Under the pieces are notes generated by a model. It ran no database searches. It saw only the letters and a program-made list of their open reading frames with translations, and was not told where the DNA came from. A stretch of DNA of 64,000 nt, taken from assembly GCA_030180135.1 (NCBI GenBank), contig CM058229.1:46093522-46157521 (forward strand), read 5' to 3'. Within the stretch, counting starts at the first letter, position 1. Each line of letters starts with the position of its first letter. The DNA comes from Orychophragmus violaceus. Taxonomy: Eukaryota; Streptophyta; Magnoliopsida; Brassicales; Brassicaceae. The translations under genes were made by a program, and so were the position numbers. Below are positions 37,039-48,612 of the stretch, piece by piece.

Positions 37039-38218
37039 TGATAGGTCAAGAATTAATCCTTATTCTAACTGCAAGTGCACAGTGATGTAGTTGTAGTACT
37101 TAGGGTATCGAATCCACAGGGACTCCGGTCAACGATAGATTATAAAACAGAAGAGATTAAACTAGGAGAAAGCAATATGGGAAAGCAGTAAATCAGCAAG
37201 CAGAAAGTAAATAGCAGCGAGTTGTGAGCAAGGAAGCGAAGCGTTAGGTTTCAGGAGTTCTCAGGAAATCAGGAACACAAGCAATCAGTCAATCAGAATC
37301 TAATCAATAACTGTTCTAGAACTCAAACACGAATATAGAATTCACCAACTCTCGTTGCGAGAATTCTCTAAGTCTAAGTGCAGCAATCCAAATCTCTTTG
37401 CAATTACTAACAGATTAAACTAGCATTAATGATCAGGTTTGATATGTTCACAATTCCCCTAAACCAAATCTCTTTGCGAGTAGATCAAATTGCTCATCTA
37501 GGTTCTTTCTAGCTAATTAACCAACTCTCGTTGTATCAATCAACCTAACATCATAATTCTGATTAGCTACTTTAGATTAAGCATTAAGAATAACCTAAAC
37601 AAAGAACTAGCAGATATGAATCCTTACAGATTGATTTAAACTATAGTTCCATGAAATCCCTAATGAGAATCCTTCAACCTAACAGGTAAACTACTCAGAC
37701 ATGTTCATCGAGACAGAAAACATCTTGAATAGAAAACCAAATATCATAAAATAAAACAAAGAACTGGGGTTCAAAATCCTCTCTCTCGAGAGAGCAGGAT
37801 CAACCCCTAACTCTCTCTGAAATAAAATAAGACTTAAGAAAAGCGTAGCCTAAACAATGGCTTAAAAACCCTTATATAATAGCTAAAACACGTTTTGGGC
37901 TTCTGTGTAAATATATGGGCTTTCTGGGCTTTAGTGCATTAATCATCATTCTTCATTAACGCTCGCGAGAATGCTTGGTCACGCTATACAACGATCGATG
38001 CTAATGGTGTGCCGATCGTTGCAAGCGTCAAATATGGGCAGTGAACTCTGTCTCTCGGGTAAAATCTCCAAAATGCTCCAGAATGCTCCAATAACTCCAA
38101 TTATGCTCCAAACGTGTCTAAACCTGTAAACATACTAAAAAGACTCCAAAACATAACATAAGACTCGATAAATAAGGCATATACCATGGTAAAAACCGGT
38201 AAAATCCATGGTATATCA
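37039..38218 (-). repeat. Element C 3' LTR (minus)
   Basis: 1180 bp. The palindrome pair CGATCG at 37992 and 38013 encloses the 15-bp spacer 37998-38012, which is the exact reverse complement of the spacer in the other LTR (42128-42142). Confidence 0.9.
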
Positions 38219-38220
38219 AC

Positions 38221-39135
38221 TCCCCCACACTTAGCTCTTGCTTGTCCTCAAGCAAGTAAAGAACCAAAGTATAAGAAAAGTAGTTTGAAAACACAGAAAC
38301 TCATTTCGTCCTAGGAACTTTCACAATCACATTCACTTAGTAATCCACTGAAAACTTCCCTACAGAACTCAAGACCACAATATACTTCCCCCACACTTAG
38401 CAACTGTCCCAAGTAAACTCCACAATCACATTCAAGCATTCAAATTCACCCTACTGACTTCTGCAAGTATTTAAGTGCGGTCTCGCCTAAGGAGTATCGA
38501 TCAAAGGGCACATGGATTCTTACCTTATCAGCTCTAGACCACCATACTATCTTTCTCTAGTCCCTTTCTTCTCTTTTCCCTTCCTTAACAACTGATTTTT
38601 CCCACATTGGGTATCATTTTATTTTTTGTTATCAGTGTTCCTCCCGTTATGGGGTGTACTTTGGACACATTCCATGGATTGCACAGGAGATAATAGGGGT
38701 CTCTACCACTCCCGTGACCACTTCGGAGTTACCAACTCATCCTCAGTTTATTATCCTTTTTTTTTTACTTTATAGAAGGGGAGAAGGGAACTAAATAGGA
38801 CAGGTTTACAGGCTGTGTCAGAACTAACAGGGAATCCGACACAAAGTATACCAAGCCCTTAGGTGAGAAATCTAAGTCAGTATTAAATTGAAATCAGTAA
38901 AAGGATCCTCTGATACCTGAAGTGATGTGGGTGTTCCCAGTAGGTTGATCTGTGTCTGGGTTTTCTAACAGTCATAGAGACTCTGCAAGTCTGTCCAATG
39001 GTCACTTAGTTCCTGTTCAAGCGAAAATTTTCCTCGAAAAATCATAGTTTCATACAAATTTTGACTCAATAAAACAATTTTTTTGAAAAACTAAGAAAAC
39101 AAAAGCGTGCGTCAGTAGCTCCTCCCCCACACTTA
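38221..39135 (-). repeat. Three polypurine-tract-like boxes of element C
   Basis: Minus-strand TAAGTGTGGGGGA boxes start at 39135, 38399 and 38233 (spacing 736 and 166). The last one abuts the 3' LTR. Confidence 0.75.
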
Positions 39136-39551
39136 AACTACACTGTCCCCAGTGTAATCAAAGCATGAGCTCGGTGAGAAAAATCAAATTGAAGAACAAA
39201 CCGAAAAGTGGCAGATTACTTACCTGTCGTCGTCCTGTGTCGATCGATGCCACAAGGGTGTCGATCGATGCAAGGCGATTATCGCTCGCGGTTATGTAGA
39301 TAACCGATGTTTGAACCGCAATCAATTCGTTAAACCGTAAATCGCAACTGCATCGACCGATGCACAATGTGTGTCGATCGATGCAATGCGATTATTCCTG
39401 TTTCCCTCAGCTCTGAACACACTTAAACAGAAAAATTAAAAATACTAAATCAAAATGAAAAAAAAAAAACAAAAACGAACCTAACAGTGGGTTACCTCCC
39501 ACTCAGCGCTTGTTTAAAGTCAGTAGCTTGACTATTGGAAAGAGATTGGAT

Positions 39552-40925
39552 TCATGGCGGTTTCAACAGAGACTTTGAATGTCTCTGTGAATATCTCTTC
39601 ATCCAAGGAGGTGTATATGCTTTCAGATCATGAGGCTTCCCTAGGAAAGAGTAATCAGAATCAGGGCGGGAGCGAAGCTTGGGCGGTCTACTGCGTTTTC
39701 CTGCATTCAAAACAATGTGATCAGAAGGTTTAAGCTTAGGTGATTTGTACCTTACCTTTGATGTATATCTGATGTCTGGAGCTTTCTGCTTATGAGTAGT
39801 TGCAGGTACTGAAGATGTTAGAGCAGGTTCAAGAGGAACTGCCATCTTCTTCTTTCCACTATCAGATATTGTAGTTCCACCAATTTGAACTTCTTCTTTC
39901 AGATGACCATCAGTGCAGATCATCTTCTTTGCATGAACTCGCGAAGTTTCAACTGGTGGTGTTTTATTCACCTTCTTATCCATCACTTTCACGTAGTTAG
40001 CCACTTCTAGCTCTTGTTTAGAGCGTTTAGGAACCTTAGGATATGGCACTGGGGGCTTATAGACTCGTTCTGGTACTGTTTCAGGTTTCTGGTCATGTCT
40101 GCGTTCTGTGTCGATCGTTGCATGATGTGTGTCGATCGATGCAAGGCGATTCCGTTTGTCGAAAGAACTCGAAATTGCCGTCAGAATGGCATGTCGATCG
40201 TCACTAAGGGGGTGTCGATCGATGCATGTATCAGGCAGACAATATTCATCCATAAAATCCGAGATTATGCTCTCTTCTTCACCTAGCAACTCAATCTCTT
40301 CCCTTAAGGTCACAACTTTGATGGATTTGTGCTGTTCAGCTCTTCTAGCTTCATTTTGCCTTTGTATTGCTCCAGCTGTTTGCTGAACTTTGACATCTAG
40401 CTTTTTCACATGTGTGCTCAAGTATTCAAACTTCCCACTCAGATTTTCATGTATGGCATCCAGCTTCCTGTCGAAGTCCATAGCAGTCTTAGTCTGATCC
40501 TATAGCAGCTGCTCCATCATGGATTCTATCTTGCTCTCATAAGCATTAGCTGCAAGAGGTGCCTGATAGGAGGGTGATCCATACCTGTTTCCCTGAAACC
40601 CAGAACCATTTATGTAGTTCCTCACCTCTTCCTGTCTTTCCAGTAACTGCTACAGCATGGTTTCCAATCTGCTCTTATATGCAGGTGCAGGTGGTGCTTG
40701 GTAAGAAGAAACACCATAGTTCCTTGAGAAGGCATTACCCTGTTGCTGGAAAGGTCCCTGAAAAGCAGATTCCTGACTGTAGAATTCAATCCCTCCAACG
40801 CAGTTGATAGCTTCTTGCGCATACTTTTCAAGTAGAAGACTATGCAAATAGTCGACTTTACTCTTCAACCCAGCTATCTGTGAACTGTCAATCCCTGGAT
40901 TGAAGAAATCATACATCTTCCTTTC
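39552..40925 (-). pseudogene. Gag C-terminal region of element C
   Basis: From about 40918 a piece reads 'MYDFFNPGIDSSQIAGLKSK', then a Gln/Asn-rich stretch ('GPFQQQGNAFSRNYGVS'). After stops near 40650-40490, a clean 309-codon frame runs 40481-39552: coiled coil with 'HENLSGKFEYLSTHVKKLD', a block of Ile-Asp-Arg/Thr-His peptides encoded by two palindrome pairs (40235-40105), and a basic C-terminus. The 309-codon frame is unbroken here, while element A has a frameshifting duplication. Capsid and zinc knuckle are missing, so a role beyond RNA or particle association is unknown. Confidence 0.65.
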
Positions 40926-40928
40926 GAT

Positions 40929-41030
40929 ATGTGTCGATCGATGCAGAAGAAGCGTCGATCGATGCAGAAGAAGCGTCGATCGATGCAAGCGCGATCGACA
41001 CACAGGACCGTGTCGATCGTTGCAGGGCGA
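40929..41030 (-). repeat. Expanded palindrome array in element C leader
   Basis: Five palindrome cores at 40934, 40955, 40976, 40991 and 41013. A 21-bp unit ending GCTTCTTCT is present twice, where element A (16525-16600) has it once, and a 9-bp stretch of A is missing. This shows gain and loss of whole module units. Confidence 0.8.
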
Positions 41031-41144
41031 TTACAGGCGTACCTGAAACGCAAGAAACAGAAGAAAAAATTAGTGAAAAAAAAAACAAAAAACGAAAAAC
41101 CTAGTCTAAACCCTAAGTTCAAATCTATCGAAGACTCAAAAGAG

Positions 41145-41162
41145 TCCCCGGCAACGGCGCCA
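41145..41162 (-). other. Primer-binding site of element C
   Basis: The minus strand reads TGGCGCCGTTGCCGGGGA, 6 nt from the 5' LTR. Confidence 0.9.
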
Positions 41163-41168
41163 AAAACT

Positions 41169-42348
41169 TGATAGGTCAAGAATTAATCCCTATTCTAACT
41201 GCAAGTGCACAGTGATGTAGTTGTAGTACTTAGGGTATCGAATCCACAGGGACTTCGGTCAACGATAGATTATAAAACAGAAGAGATTAAACTAGGAGAA
41301 AGCAATATGGGAAAGCAGTAAATCAGCAAGCAGAAAGTAAATAGCAGCAAGTTGTGAGCAAGGAAGCGAAGCGTTAGGTTTCAGGAGTTCTCAGGAAATC
41401 AGGAACACAAGCAATCAGTCAATCAGGATCTAATCAATAACTGTTCTAGAACTCAAACACGAATATAGAATTCACCAACTCTCGTTGCGAGAATTCTCTA
41501 AATCTAAGTGCAGCAATCCAAATATCTTTGCAATTACTAACAGATTAAACTAGCATTAATGATCAGGTTTGATATGTTCACAATTCCCCTAAACCAAATC
41601 TCTTTGCGAGTAGATCAAATTGCTCATCTAGGTTCTTTCTAGCTAATTAACCAACTCTCGTTGTATCAATCAACCTAACATCATAATTCTGATTAGCTAC
41701 TTCAGATTAAGCATTAAGAACAACCTAAACAAAGAACTAGCAGATATGAATCCTTACAGATTGATTTAAACTATAGTTCCATGAAATCCCTAATGAGAAT
41801 CCTTCAACCTAACAGGTAAACTACTCAGACATGTTCATCGAGACAGAAAACATCTTGAATAGAAAACCAAATATCATAAAATAAAACAAAGAACTGGGGT
41901 TCAAAATCCTCTCTCTCTCGAGAGCAGGATCAGCCCCTAACTCTCTCTGAAATAAAATAAGACTTAAGAAAAGCGTAGCCTAAACAATGGCTTAAAAACC
42001 CTTATATAATAGCTAAAACACGTTTTGGGCTTCTGTGTAAATATATGGGCTTTCTGGGCTTTAGTGCATTAATCATCATTCTTCATTAACACTCGCGAGA
42101 ATGCTTGGTCACGCTATGCAACGATCGGCACACCATTAGCATCGATCGTTGCAAGCGTCAAATATGGACAGTGAACTCTGTCTCTCGGGTAAAATCTCCA
42201 AAATGCTCCAGAATGCTCCAATAACTCCAATTATGCTCCAAACGTGTCTAAACCTGTAAACATACTAAAAAGACTCCAAAACATAACATAAGACTCGATA
42301 AATAAGGCATATACCATGGTAAAAACCGGTAAAATCCATGGTATATCA
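41169..42348 (-). repeat. Element C 5' LTR (minus)
   Basis: 1180 bp, collinear with 37039-38218 except for scattered substitutions and the inverted 15-bp spacer at 42128-42142. Confidence 0.9.
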
Positions 42349-45300
42349 CTGCCGTTACCTCAGATTTGAGGGCTCTGATCACAGACCAATTGTGACGTAT
42401 TTCAATAATTCCTCGACTAAGAAGAAAGGGATTTTCAGATTCAACCGAACTCTCACAGAAAATGAGGAAGTCTTTGATTTGATTGATAGAGCTTGGAGTT
42501 GCTGTCCACTGGATTCGGTTATTCAGAAATTAAACAGATGTCGCAGAGAAATAATTAGGTGGACCAAGGAGCATAATATCAAAAATAATTTGATCATCAA
42601 GAGTACCCAAGAGGATCTGGATTCTGCGCTCTCAGCTTCTAATCCGGTTCAAGCTGTGATCGATGAGCTATCTGCTAAATTGTCTAAGAGCAGTTTTGGA
42701 GATAAAGGAGTAGAATCCAATGGTTAAAGAAGGGAGACAGGAATACTGGTTTTTTCCACGCCATCACAAGAACCAGGCGACTTCAAAACAGTCTCTCGGT
42801 GTTAGAGAATTCAGAAGGTATTGAATTTTTTGAAGAGAAGCAAATTTCTTCGATCATTGTGGATTATTTCTCAGCGATTTTCACCAGCAATAATAATGCC
42901 GGTTTCGATCTAGTTGATGAGGTCTTAGAGTGTAAGGTAACTTCGGAGATGAACTCCATGTTATGCTCCATTCCGCAAGATATGGAGATTAAGGATGTGG
43001 TCTTTTCGATCAATGGTGATAAGGAACCAGGTCCCGATGGTTTCTCATCTCATTTCTATCAGTCTTATTGGCATCATATTGGCCCTGATGTATGCCGGGA
43101 TATCCGGGCTTTCTTTACTACTGGTGTGCTCCACCCTCAACATAATGAGACCCATGTTAGGCTTATCGCGAAGATTCCTGCTCCTAGGAAAGTAGCGGAT
43201 TATCGGCCCATTGCGCTCTGCTCCACTCATTACAAGATCATTGCCAAAGTTCTGACACGACGTCTTAAACCGCTTCTTCCACAGCTGATCTCTAAAAATC
43301 AGACTGCTTTTGTAGCTGACGAGCCATCACGGACAATGTTCTCATCACCCATGAGACATTGCATTTTCTTCGTACTTCTGAGGGAAAAAAGTTTTGCTCC
43401 ATGGCTGTGAAAACTGATATGAGTAAGGCTTATGATCGGATTGAATGGGGGTTCATCAAAGCGGTTCTCTCTAAGATGGGTTTCTCTCCCTTATGGATAG
43501 CTGGATTATGGAGTGTATCTCGTCGGTTTCGTACTCCTTTCTCATCAATGGTGCTCCCATGGGTAAAGTGATACCGTCTCGTGGTATCCGACAAGGAGAT
43601 CCTATCTCTCCTTACATCTTTATCTTGTGTACCGAGGTTCTCTCGGCATTTTGCTCTAAAGCTAAAGTTCAAGGTTCCCTCGTGGGTATTAAAGTTGCCC
43701 GAGGCTGCCCCGCAGTTAATCACCTCCTCTTTGCCGATGATACGATGTTCTTCAGGAAGTCTAACCTGTGTTCCGTCTCGGCGCTTAAGTCCATATTGGA
43801 CAGCTATGAGGTAATTTCTGGGCAGAAGATTAATCTTGACAAGTCTTCTATTACTTTTTCATCCAAGACCCCTCTGGAAGTGAAGAGAAGAGTTAAGGAT
43901 TCTCTCGGGATTGTTAATGAAGGAGGAGTGGGTAAGTATTTGGGTTTACCGGAATTCTTTGGTAGACGGAAGAAGGATATCTTTGCCTCTATTGTGGATA
44001 AGATGAAACAAAAATCTCACAGTTGGTCTACTCGGTTCCTCTTGGGAGCGGGTAAGCAAGTCCTTCTCAAGGCTGTTCTTAATGCAATGCCTTCCTATGC
44101 TATGTCGTGCTTCAAGCTTCCGCGCTCTCTATGTAAGCAAATTCAGTCCCTTCTTAACCATTTTTGGTGGGATGCAAATCCGGAGAAACGGAAGATGTGT
44201 TGGGTTGCGTGGTCAACTCTATCTCTCCCAAAACATGCTGGTGGATTGGGCTTCAGAGATATTGAGATGTTTAATGATTCATTACTCGCGAAGATAGGCT
44301 GGAGACTCTTAAAAGATCCCTCCTCCTTGCTAGCTGTGGTACTCCTTGGGAAGTACTGTCATGCTAATTCCTTCTTGGATTGCCCGTCCCCTCTCTCTCT
44401 GCCTCGCACGGTTGGCGCAGTATTCTGGAGGGCAAAGATATGCTTCGTCAAGGGCTTTTTTGGTCCATAGGTGATGGCCAAGCGGTGAGGATATGGAAAG
44501 ACCCATGGATCCCTTCAATCCCACATCTCATTCCGATCGGTCCGGCTTCTCCCTCTCATCACGACATGACTGTGAATGAGTTATTGTGTCCCTTCACGAA
44601 TGAATGGGACTTGGAAAAGATCAGAGCATTGCTACCTCATTATGAGGGCCCTATTCGGAGTATCGTCACGAGTTCCTTTCCCCTAAACGATTCCCTCATT
44701 TGGTTACCGGAGAAGTCCGGGCATTATAAGACACGCTCAGGCTATGGCTTGGGTATCACAAGTAGTGTTCAGATTTCTCAAGATGACTTTCCTTGGGTAA
44801 AGAATATCTGGAACTTAAGAACATGCCCCAAGATCAAGGATTTTCTTTGGAAATTAGCTAAGAAGGCTGTTCCAGTTAGTAGTAATCTTGCTTCAAGGGG
44901 TTTAACTCCTTTTGTGTGTAAGAAATGTGATGGAGTAGAAGATGATATACATGCTATGTTGTTATGTCCTTTTGCAGCCTCCGTTTGGAGATTAGCGCCT
45001 GGTTCGCCTTGCCCAGAAGCTCCAATTGAGTCCATTCGATCCTTGCTCCTCTATGTTTCAGCTACACGCAATCTACCACCTATCGGGCTGGTTGTCCCTC
45101 TCTGGCCTTGGATCTTGTGGGCCCTTTGGAAAGCTCATAATTTACTCTGTTTTGAGAATCGGTGTACTGATGCCAATGTTGTCATTCTCTGAGCAATTAC
45201 CGCGTCCAGAGATTGGCAGGAGGCGAATTTGTTTCCGAGAATATTATCTTCCGGCCAAGTCTCCTTAACGCGGGCATCTTCTTCCTCATCTACGATCAGG

Positions 45301-45750
45301 TTACCTCTTCGTGCTGACACAGTCTACGTTCATGTGGATGCGGCTTGGAGTTCCGGCTCAGGCCTTTGTGGCATTGGCGGTACCATCTCCTTCACGGATA
45401 GAGTCGCCATCCCAGATTTCTCCATCTCTCGGAGCTTCGTTACTTCAGCGCTCGTTGCAGAAGCGCTTGCTATTCGTACGGCTGTGATGACAGCCTCGGC
45501 TGCTAATACACGCTCATTCATCATCCTTTCGGATTCTTCGATATTGGTTTCTTTGTTGAAGACCAAGGGGAGTTAGTTAGCTTGTTATCCGATATTTCAT
45601 ACTTTGGTCACTTTTTTGACTTCTTAGATTTTGTCTATGTTCCTAGACTTTGTATGTAGCAGCTGATGTGATTGTTAAATCAGCTCTTGCTATTGCTTCT
45701 ACCTCCATGGTTTGAATGAAATCGTTAGTTTGCCCAAAAAAAAAAAAAAA
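42349..45750 (+). pseudogene. L1-type LINE: endonuclease end, reverse transcriptase, RNase H
   Basis: Continues the fragment at 36950. In order: endonuclease end ('LRFEGSDHRP'), linker, reverse transcriptase from about 42970 with 'DKEPGPDGFSSHFYQSYW', 'DYRPIALCSTHYKIIAKVL', 'KTDMSKAYDRIEW', 'GIRQGDPISPYIF' and the catalytic 'LLFADDTMFF' (about 43728-43755). Then a zf-RVT domain ('KIKDFLWKLAKKAVP' to 'CDGVEDDIHAMLLCPF', about 44830-44980) and an RNase H end with 'HVDAAWSSGSGLCGIGG' (from 45331). Frame changes near 42730-42790, 43330-43360, 43485 and 44450, plus a TGA at 45190, disable it. A poly-A tail is at 45736-45750. Target duplication not identified. Confidence 0.85.
45736..45750 (+). other. 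LINE poly-A tail
   Basis: Fifteen A residues after GTTTGCCC mark the 3' end of the LINE and its plus-strand orientation. Confidence 0.8.
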
Positions 45751-45846
45751 TATCAACAAGAAAAATCATTTGGTAAAGCCAATCCTTTATATCACATAAA
45801 TTTATGGGTGAAGTGCCCAATTCTGTGTTGGTCTTAGACCATTTTT

Positions 45847-45890
45847 AGATCCTACCTTGTTCGACCAAAAAAAAAAAAAGATCCTACCTT
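45847..45890 (+). mobile_element. Tail-only retroinsertion with 12-bp target duplication
   Basis: AGATCCTACCTT occurs at 45847-45858 and 45879-45890. Between them lie 20 bp, GTTCGACC plus twelve A residues. The eight bases before the A run resemble the 3' end of the LINE just upstream (GTTTGCCC plus A run), so this is probably an extreme 5'-truncated LINE insertion. Confidence 0.65.
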
Positions 45891-46573
45891 TATTCAACCC
45901 AAAGTCCTATATGCATGGAAGCTAAAAAAGTTTCAATCCTATAGACTAATACTAAATTGATTAAAAAAAGTAGTCATAGTCAATCAGCAAAGAAAATCTA
46001 ACCAGCATGTTCATAATAGTCAAAGTCGATCAACTCAAAAAAAAATTAATAGTTTATTTGATAATTTATATAATAACTGTAGAAACATTATAATCATAAT
46101 TAACATCAATCAAAATAACTAAAAGAGAAATATTCGTTGGTATGAATATCCATTGTGGAGATGCGATATAGTGTTTGACTAAGCAGATCATGTTAAAGAT
46201 AATAGTAATACGTTTATAACCTCGCAATATCATTTTGGTAACCTACTAATTAATTATAACTTTTTCTCATTTTGGTATGTCAAATCTAGTGTTTACCAAA
46301 CTAGATGAGGTGTTGACCGTTAGAGAGAATTATACAACTTACATACAAACAAAAACAAGCCGAATATTGATAGTAATGGTGCATCTTCCATAATAATAAA
46401 CACAAAAAGTAAATTCAATTTAGCATTTATTCCATTACCCAAATGAGAAATTCTTATGGTAGAGAAGCAAAATGGTTACGTAAGTTCCAAAGGTTGTCAA
46501 AACCCTGCAATGAAAAAGTTGCCAAAACTTGAAGAGGTTGGTCCACAAAATTTAAGGTTCTTTGCTTCACACT
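45891..46573 (+). other. AT-rich intergenic region upstream of TT1
   Basis: No gene or transposon terminus recognised. It probably contains the distal TT1 promoter. No open frame here is convincing. Confidence 0.4.
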
Positions 46574-46583
46574 CTATTTATAG
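46574..46583 (+). promoter_or_regulatory. Candidate TATA box of TT1
   Basis: CTATTTATAG in an otherwise suitable context about 465 bp upstream of the ATG. If used, it implies a long leader or a 5' UTR intron (a GTACGT lies at 46712). Position is inferred; nearer A/T-rich alternatives exist. Confidence 0.3.
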
Positions 46584-47048
46584 GCAACGAGATGAAACAG
46601 AGGAGATTAAATTACTTCTTAACAAAGGTTGTTTTCACTCAACCACATGCATTCTCAAGTGTCTGCTCCTCACATTCCCCGAGATTCTCATTTACTTTTC
46701 TCCTCTATTTGGTACGTAATTCTAATTTATCTTTCTCATTATTCCTTTTGTTCAAACTTGGCTACGTAAACATATACTAATATAATCTTATATAACACAG
46801 TATATTCGGTATTTTCTATATCGTCATGAGTTTTAGTTATAAAAGTTATTGCAAACATTAAATTACTTCGATAGCTAGAGAGCAATCATTATATAAAGCT
46901 AGTTTAATTATAATTATATCTAGTCTAAAATTAAAAAGAAAAAAATGTTGCCAAAAAAAAATTAAAAAGAAGAAAATGAAATCTATAAACAAACATTCCC
47001 TACTGTTTTCATTATTCTCCAACCACTGTTCAACACATTCAATAATCA

Positions 47049-48612
47049 ATGGAATCACCACAATACGAGATCTCCTCAAACTCTTCTTCTGAAAAACCTA
47101 GAGATCACTTCCGATTCCTTGATCTCTTCCCTAAGCTCACCCAAAACCCTAGTAACAACAATACCCTAATCGAGCCTTTACCGCTTATCGATCGGATAAA
47201 ATCGAACCTAAACCTAAAACCTAAGCCATCAAATGTTGAAGAAGGAGATGACGACAGAGAAAAAGATGAAGAGGACGTTTCAGTGGATGTGAGTTTACAC
47301 ATCGGCCTTCCTGGTTCCGGTAATTCAAGCAATGATGCTACACAGGCGAAGATAAATGGGAAAGAGATAGTCACTTATGATGCCGGAAAAGACATCGAGA
47401 ATGGAGTTCCCGGCAAGGCATACTGGATTCCGGCGGTGGAGCAAATTATAACAGGATTCACCCATTTTTCTTGCCATGTATGCTTCAAGACATTCAATCG
47501 CTACAACAATCTTCAGGTAATATCTCTTATTCGCATTTTGTCTCCATGTGCATATAACCAATTAATCACATATATAATTTCATATACTGTACAACTTATA
47601 TCTCCGTATGTAATGTTATATGACTTTTTCATATATTTAAATTAACAGCCAATATTTAACTAAATGAATTAATATATAATTAGCATTTACAAGTTCTATT
47701 AAGCTGATTAATTATTTTTCTATTAAGTTGATTAATATTGAAAGAATTAATGTTTTTAATAAAAGAAATACTTACTGCTTTATGGTGATAATTTAATTTA
47801 ATGCAAGTATTTCATCCAAATTAGTTGTTACGTTTGTTTCATGTTTTAAACAAAACTTTGAATAACACAAAAGATTAAAAATTAGATTATTTACTCAATC
47901 TGGAATGGTTATCATTTAATATGTTTTCTTAACACAGTTACATTATTTTTCGCTTAGTAGTAAAAAAATTTACATAAATTATAAGTACCCGTATTTCTTT
48001 GGTGAATTACTTTGATCGATCAGTAATATATGATTTTAACGAACGACGTTATCAGTTGTTGATATAAATTTGATTCAATGATAAGGTAAGCATATTATAT
48101 CTATCTTGAAATTTCATAACCATTTCATCTATTTCATTTTTGGTTTAATCTTGTCTTGTTTTTACGTATGAAAATCTGGTTGACTCCAAATATAAGTGCA
48201 GATGCACATGTGGGGCCACGGTTCACAATACAGGAAAGGACCAGAGTCACTGAAAGGAACTCAGCCACGAGCTATGCTAGACATCCCTTGTTACTGCTGC
48301 GTCGAAGGGTGCAGGAACCACATCGACCATCCTCGGTCCAAGTCGCTCAAAGACTTCCGAACGCTCCAAACGCACTATAAACGCAAACATGGCCAAAAGC
48401 CCTATGCTTGTCGTATTTGCGGTAAGCTCTTGGCCGTCAAGGGAGATTGGCGAACTCATGAGAAGAACTGTGGGAAACGTTGGGTTTGCGTTTGTGGTTC
48501 CGATTTTAAACACAAACGCTCCCTTAAAGACCATGTTAAGGCGTTTGGTCCAGGTCATGGGCCTTATCCGACCATTTTGTTTGATGAGCATGCCTCATTC
48601 TTCGGTCTCTGA
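47049..48612 (+). CDS. TT1: TRANSPARENT TESTA 1 / WIP1 zinc-finger protein, two exons
   Basis: Join 47049-47516 and 48202-48612, 292 aa. The GT...AG intron (47517-48201, phase 0) splits zinc finger 1 between Q156 and M157. TT1 is a nuclear WIP-family regulator that controls seed-coat endothelium and proanthocyanidin (tannin) accumulation. Visible features: acidic N-terminal half, the family 'LHIGLP' (83-88), the WIP tripeptide at 126-128, and four zinc-finger-like motifs. Finger 1 ligands are C142, C145, H158, H162. Then 'CYCCVEGCRNHIDH', 'YACRICGKLLAVKGDWRTH' and 'WVCVCGSDFKHKRSLKDH'. The N-terminus and splice sites are intact. The last residues (SFFGL) differ from Arabidopsis; the +1 frame at 48599-48628 still encodes the expected ending SSVSETLFF, so a small indel changed the tail. 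Confidence 0.93.
47517..48201 (+). other. TT1: TT1 intron (685 bp)
   Basis: CAG|GTAATA donor and TGCAG|ATG acceptor. Phase 0 between the Cys pair and the His pair of finger 1, the position known for WIP genes. A/T-rich with no transposon recognised. Confidence 0.9.

Larger units (their letters stand above)
37039..42348 (-). mobile_element. Element C: non-autonomous Athila-like LTR retrotransposon
   Basis: A 5310-bp insertion on the minus strand with two 1180-bp LTRs, tRNA-Asp PBS, PPT and a perfect CTGCC target duplication (37034-37038, 42349-42353). It is the same family as element A and likewise has only the gag C-terminus. Outside one inverted 15-bp block the LTRs differ at about 14 sites (1.2%). 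It interrupts the LINE inside the endonuclease coding region. It carries nine palindrome pairs in total, counting one per LTR. Confidence 0.9.

Noticed and set aside
47049..47645. TT1 as a 198-aa intronless protein
   Set aside because: The reading beyond 47516 is intron. Clear GT/AG sites join to 48202 in phase and complete zinc finger 1.
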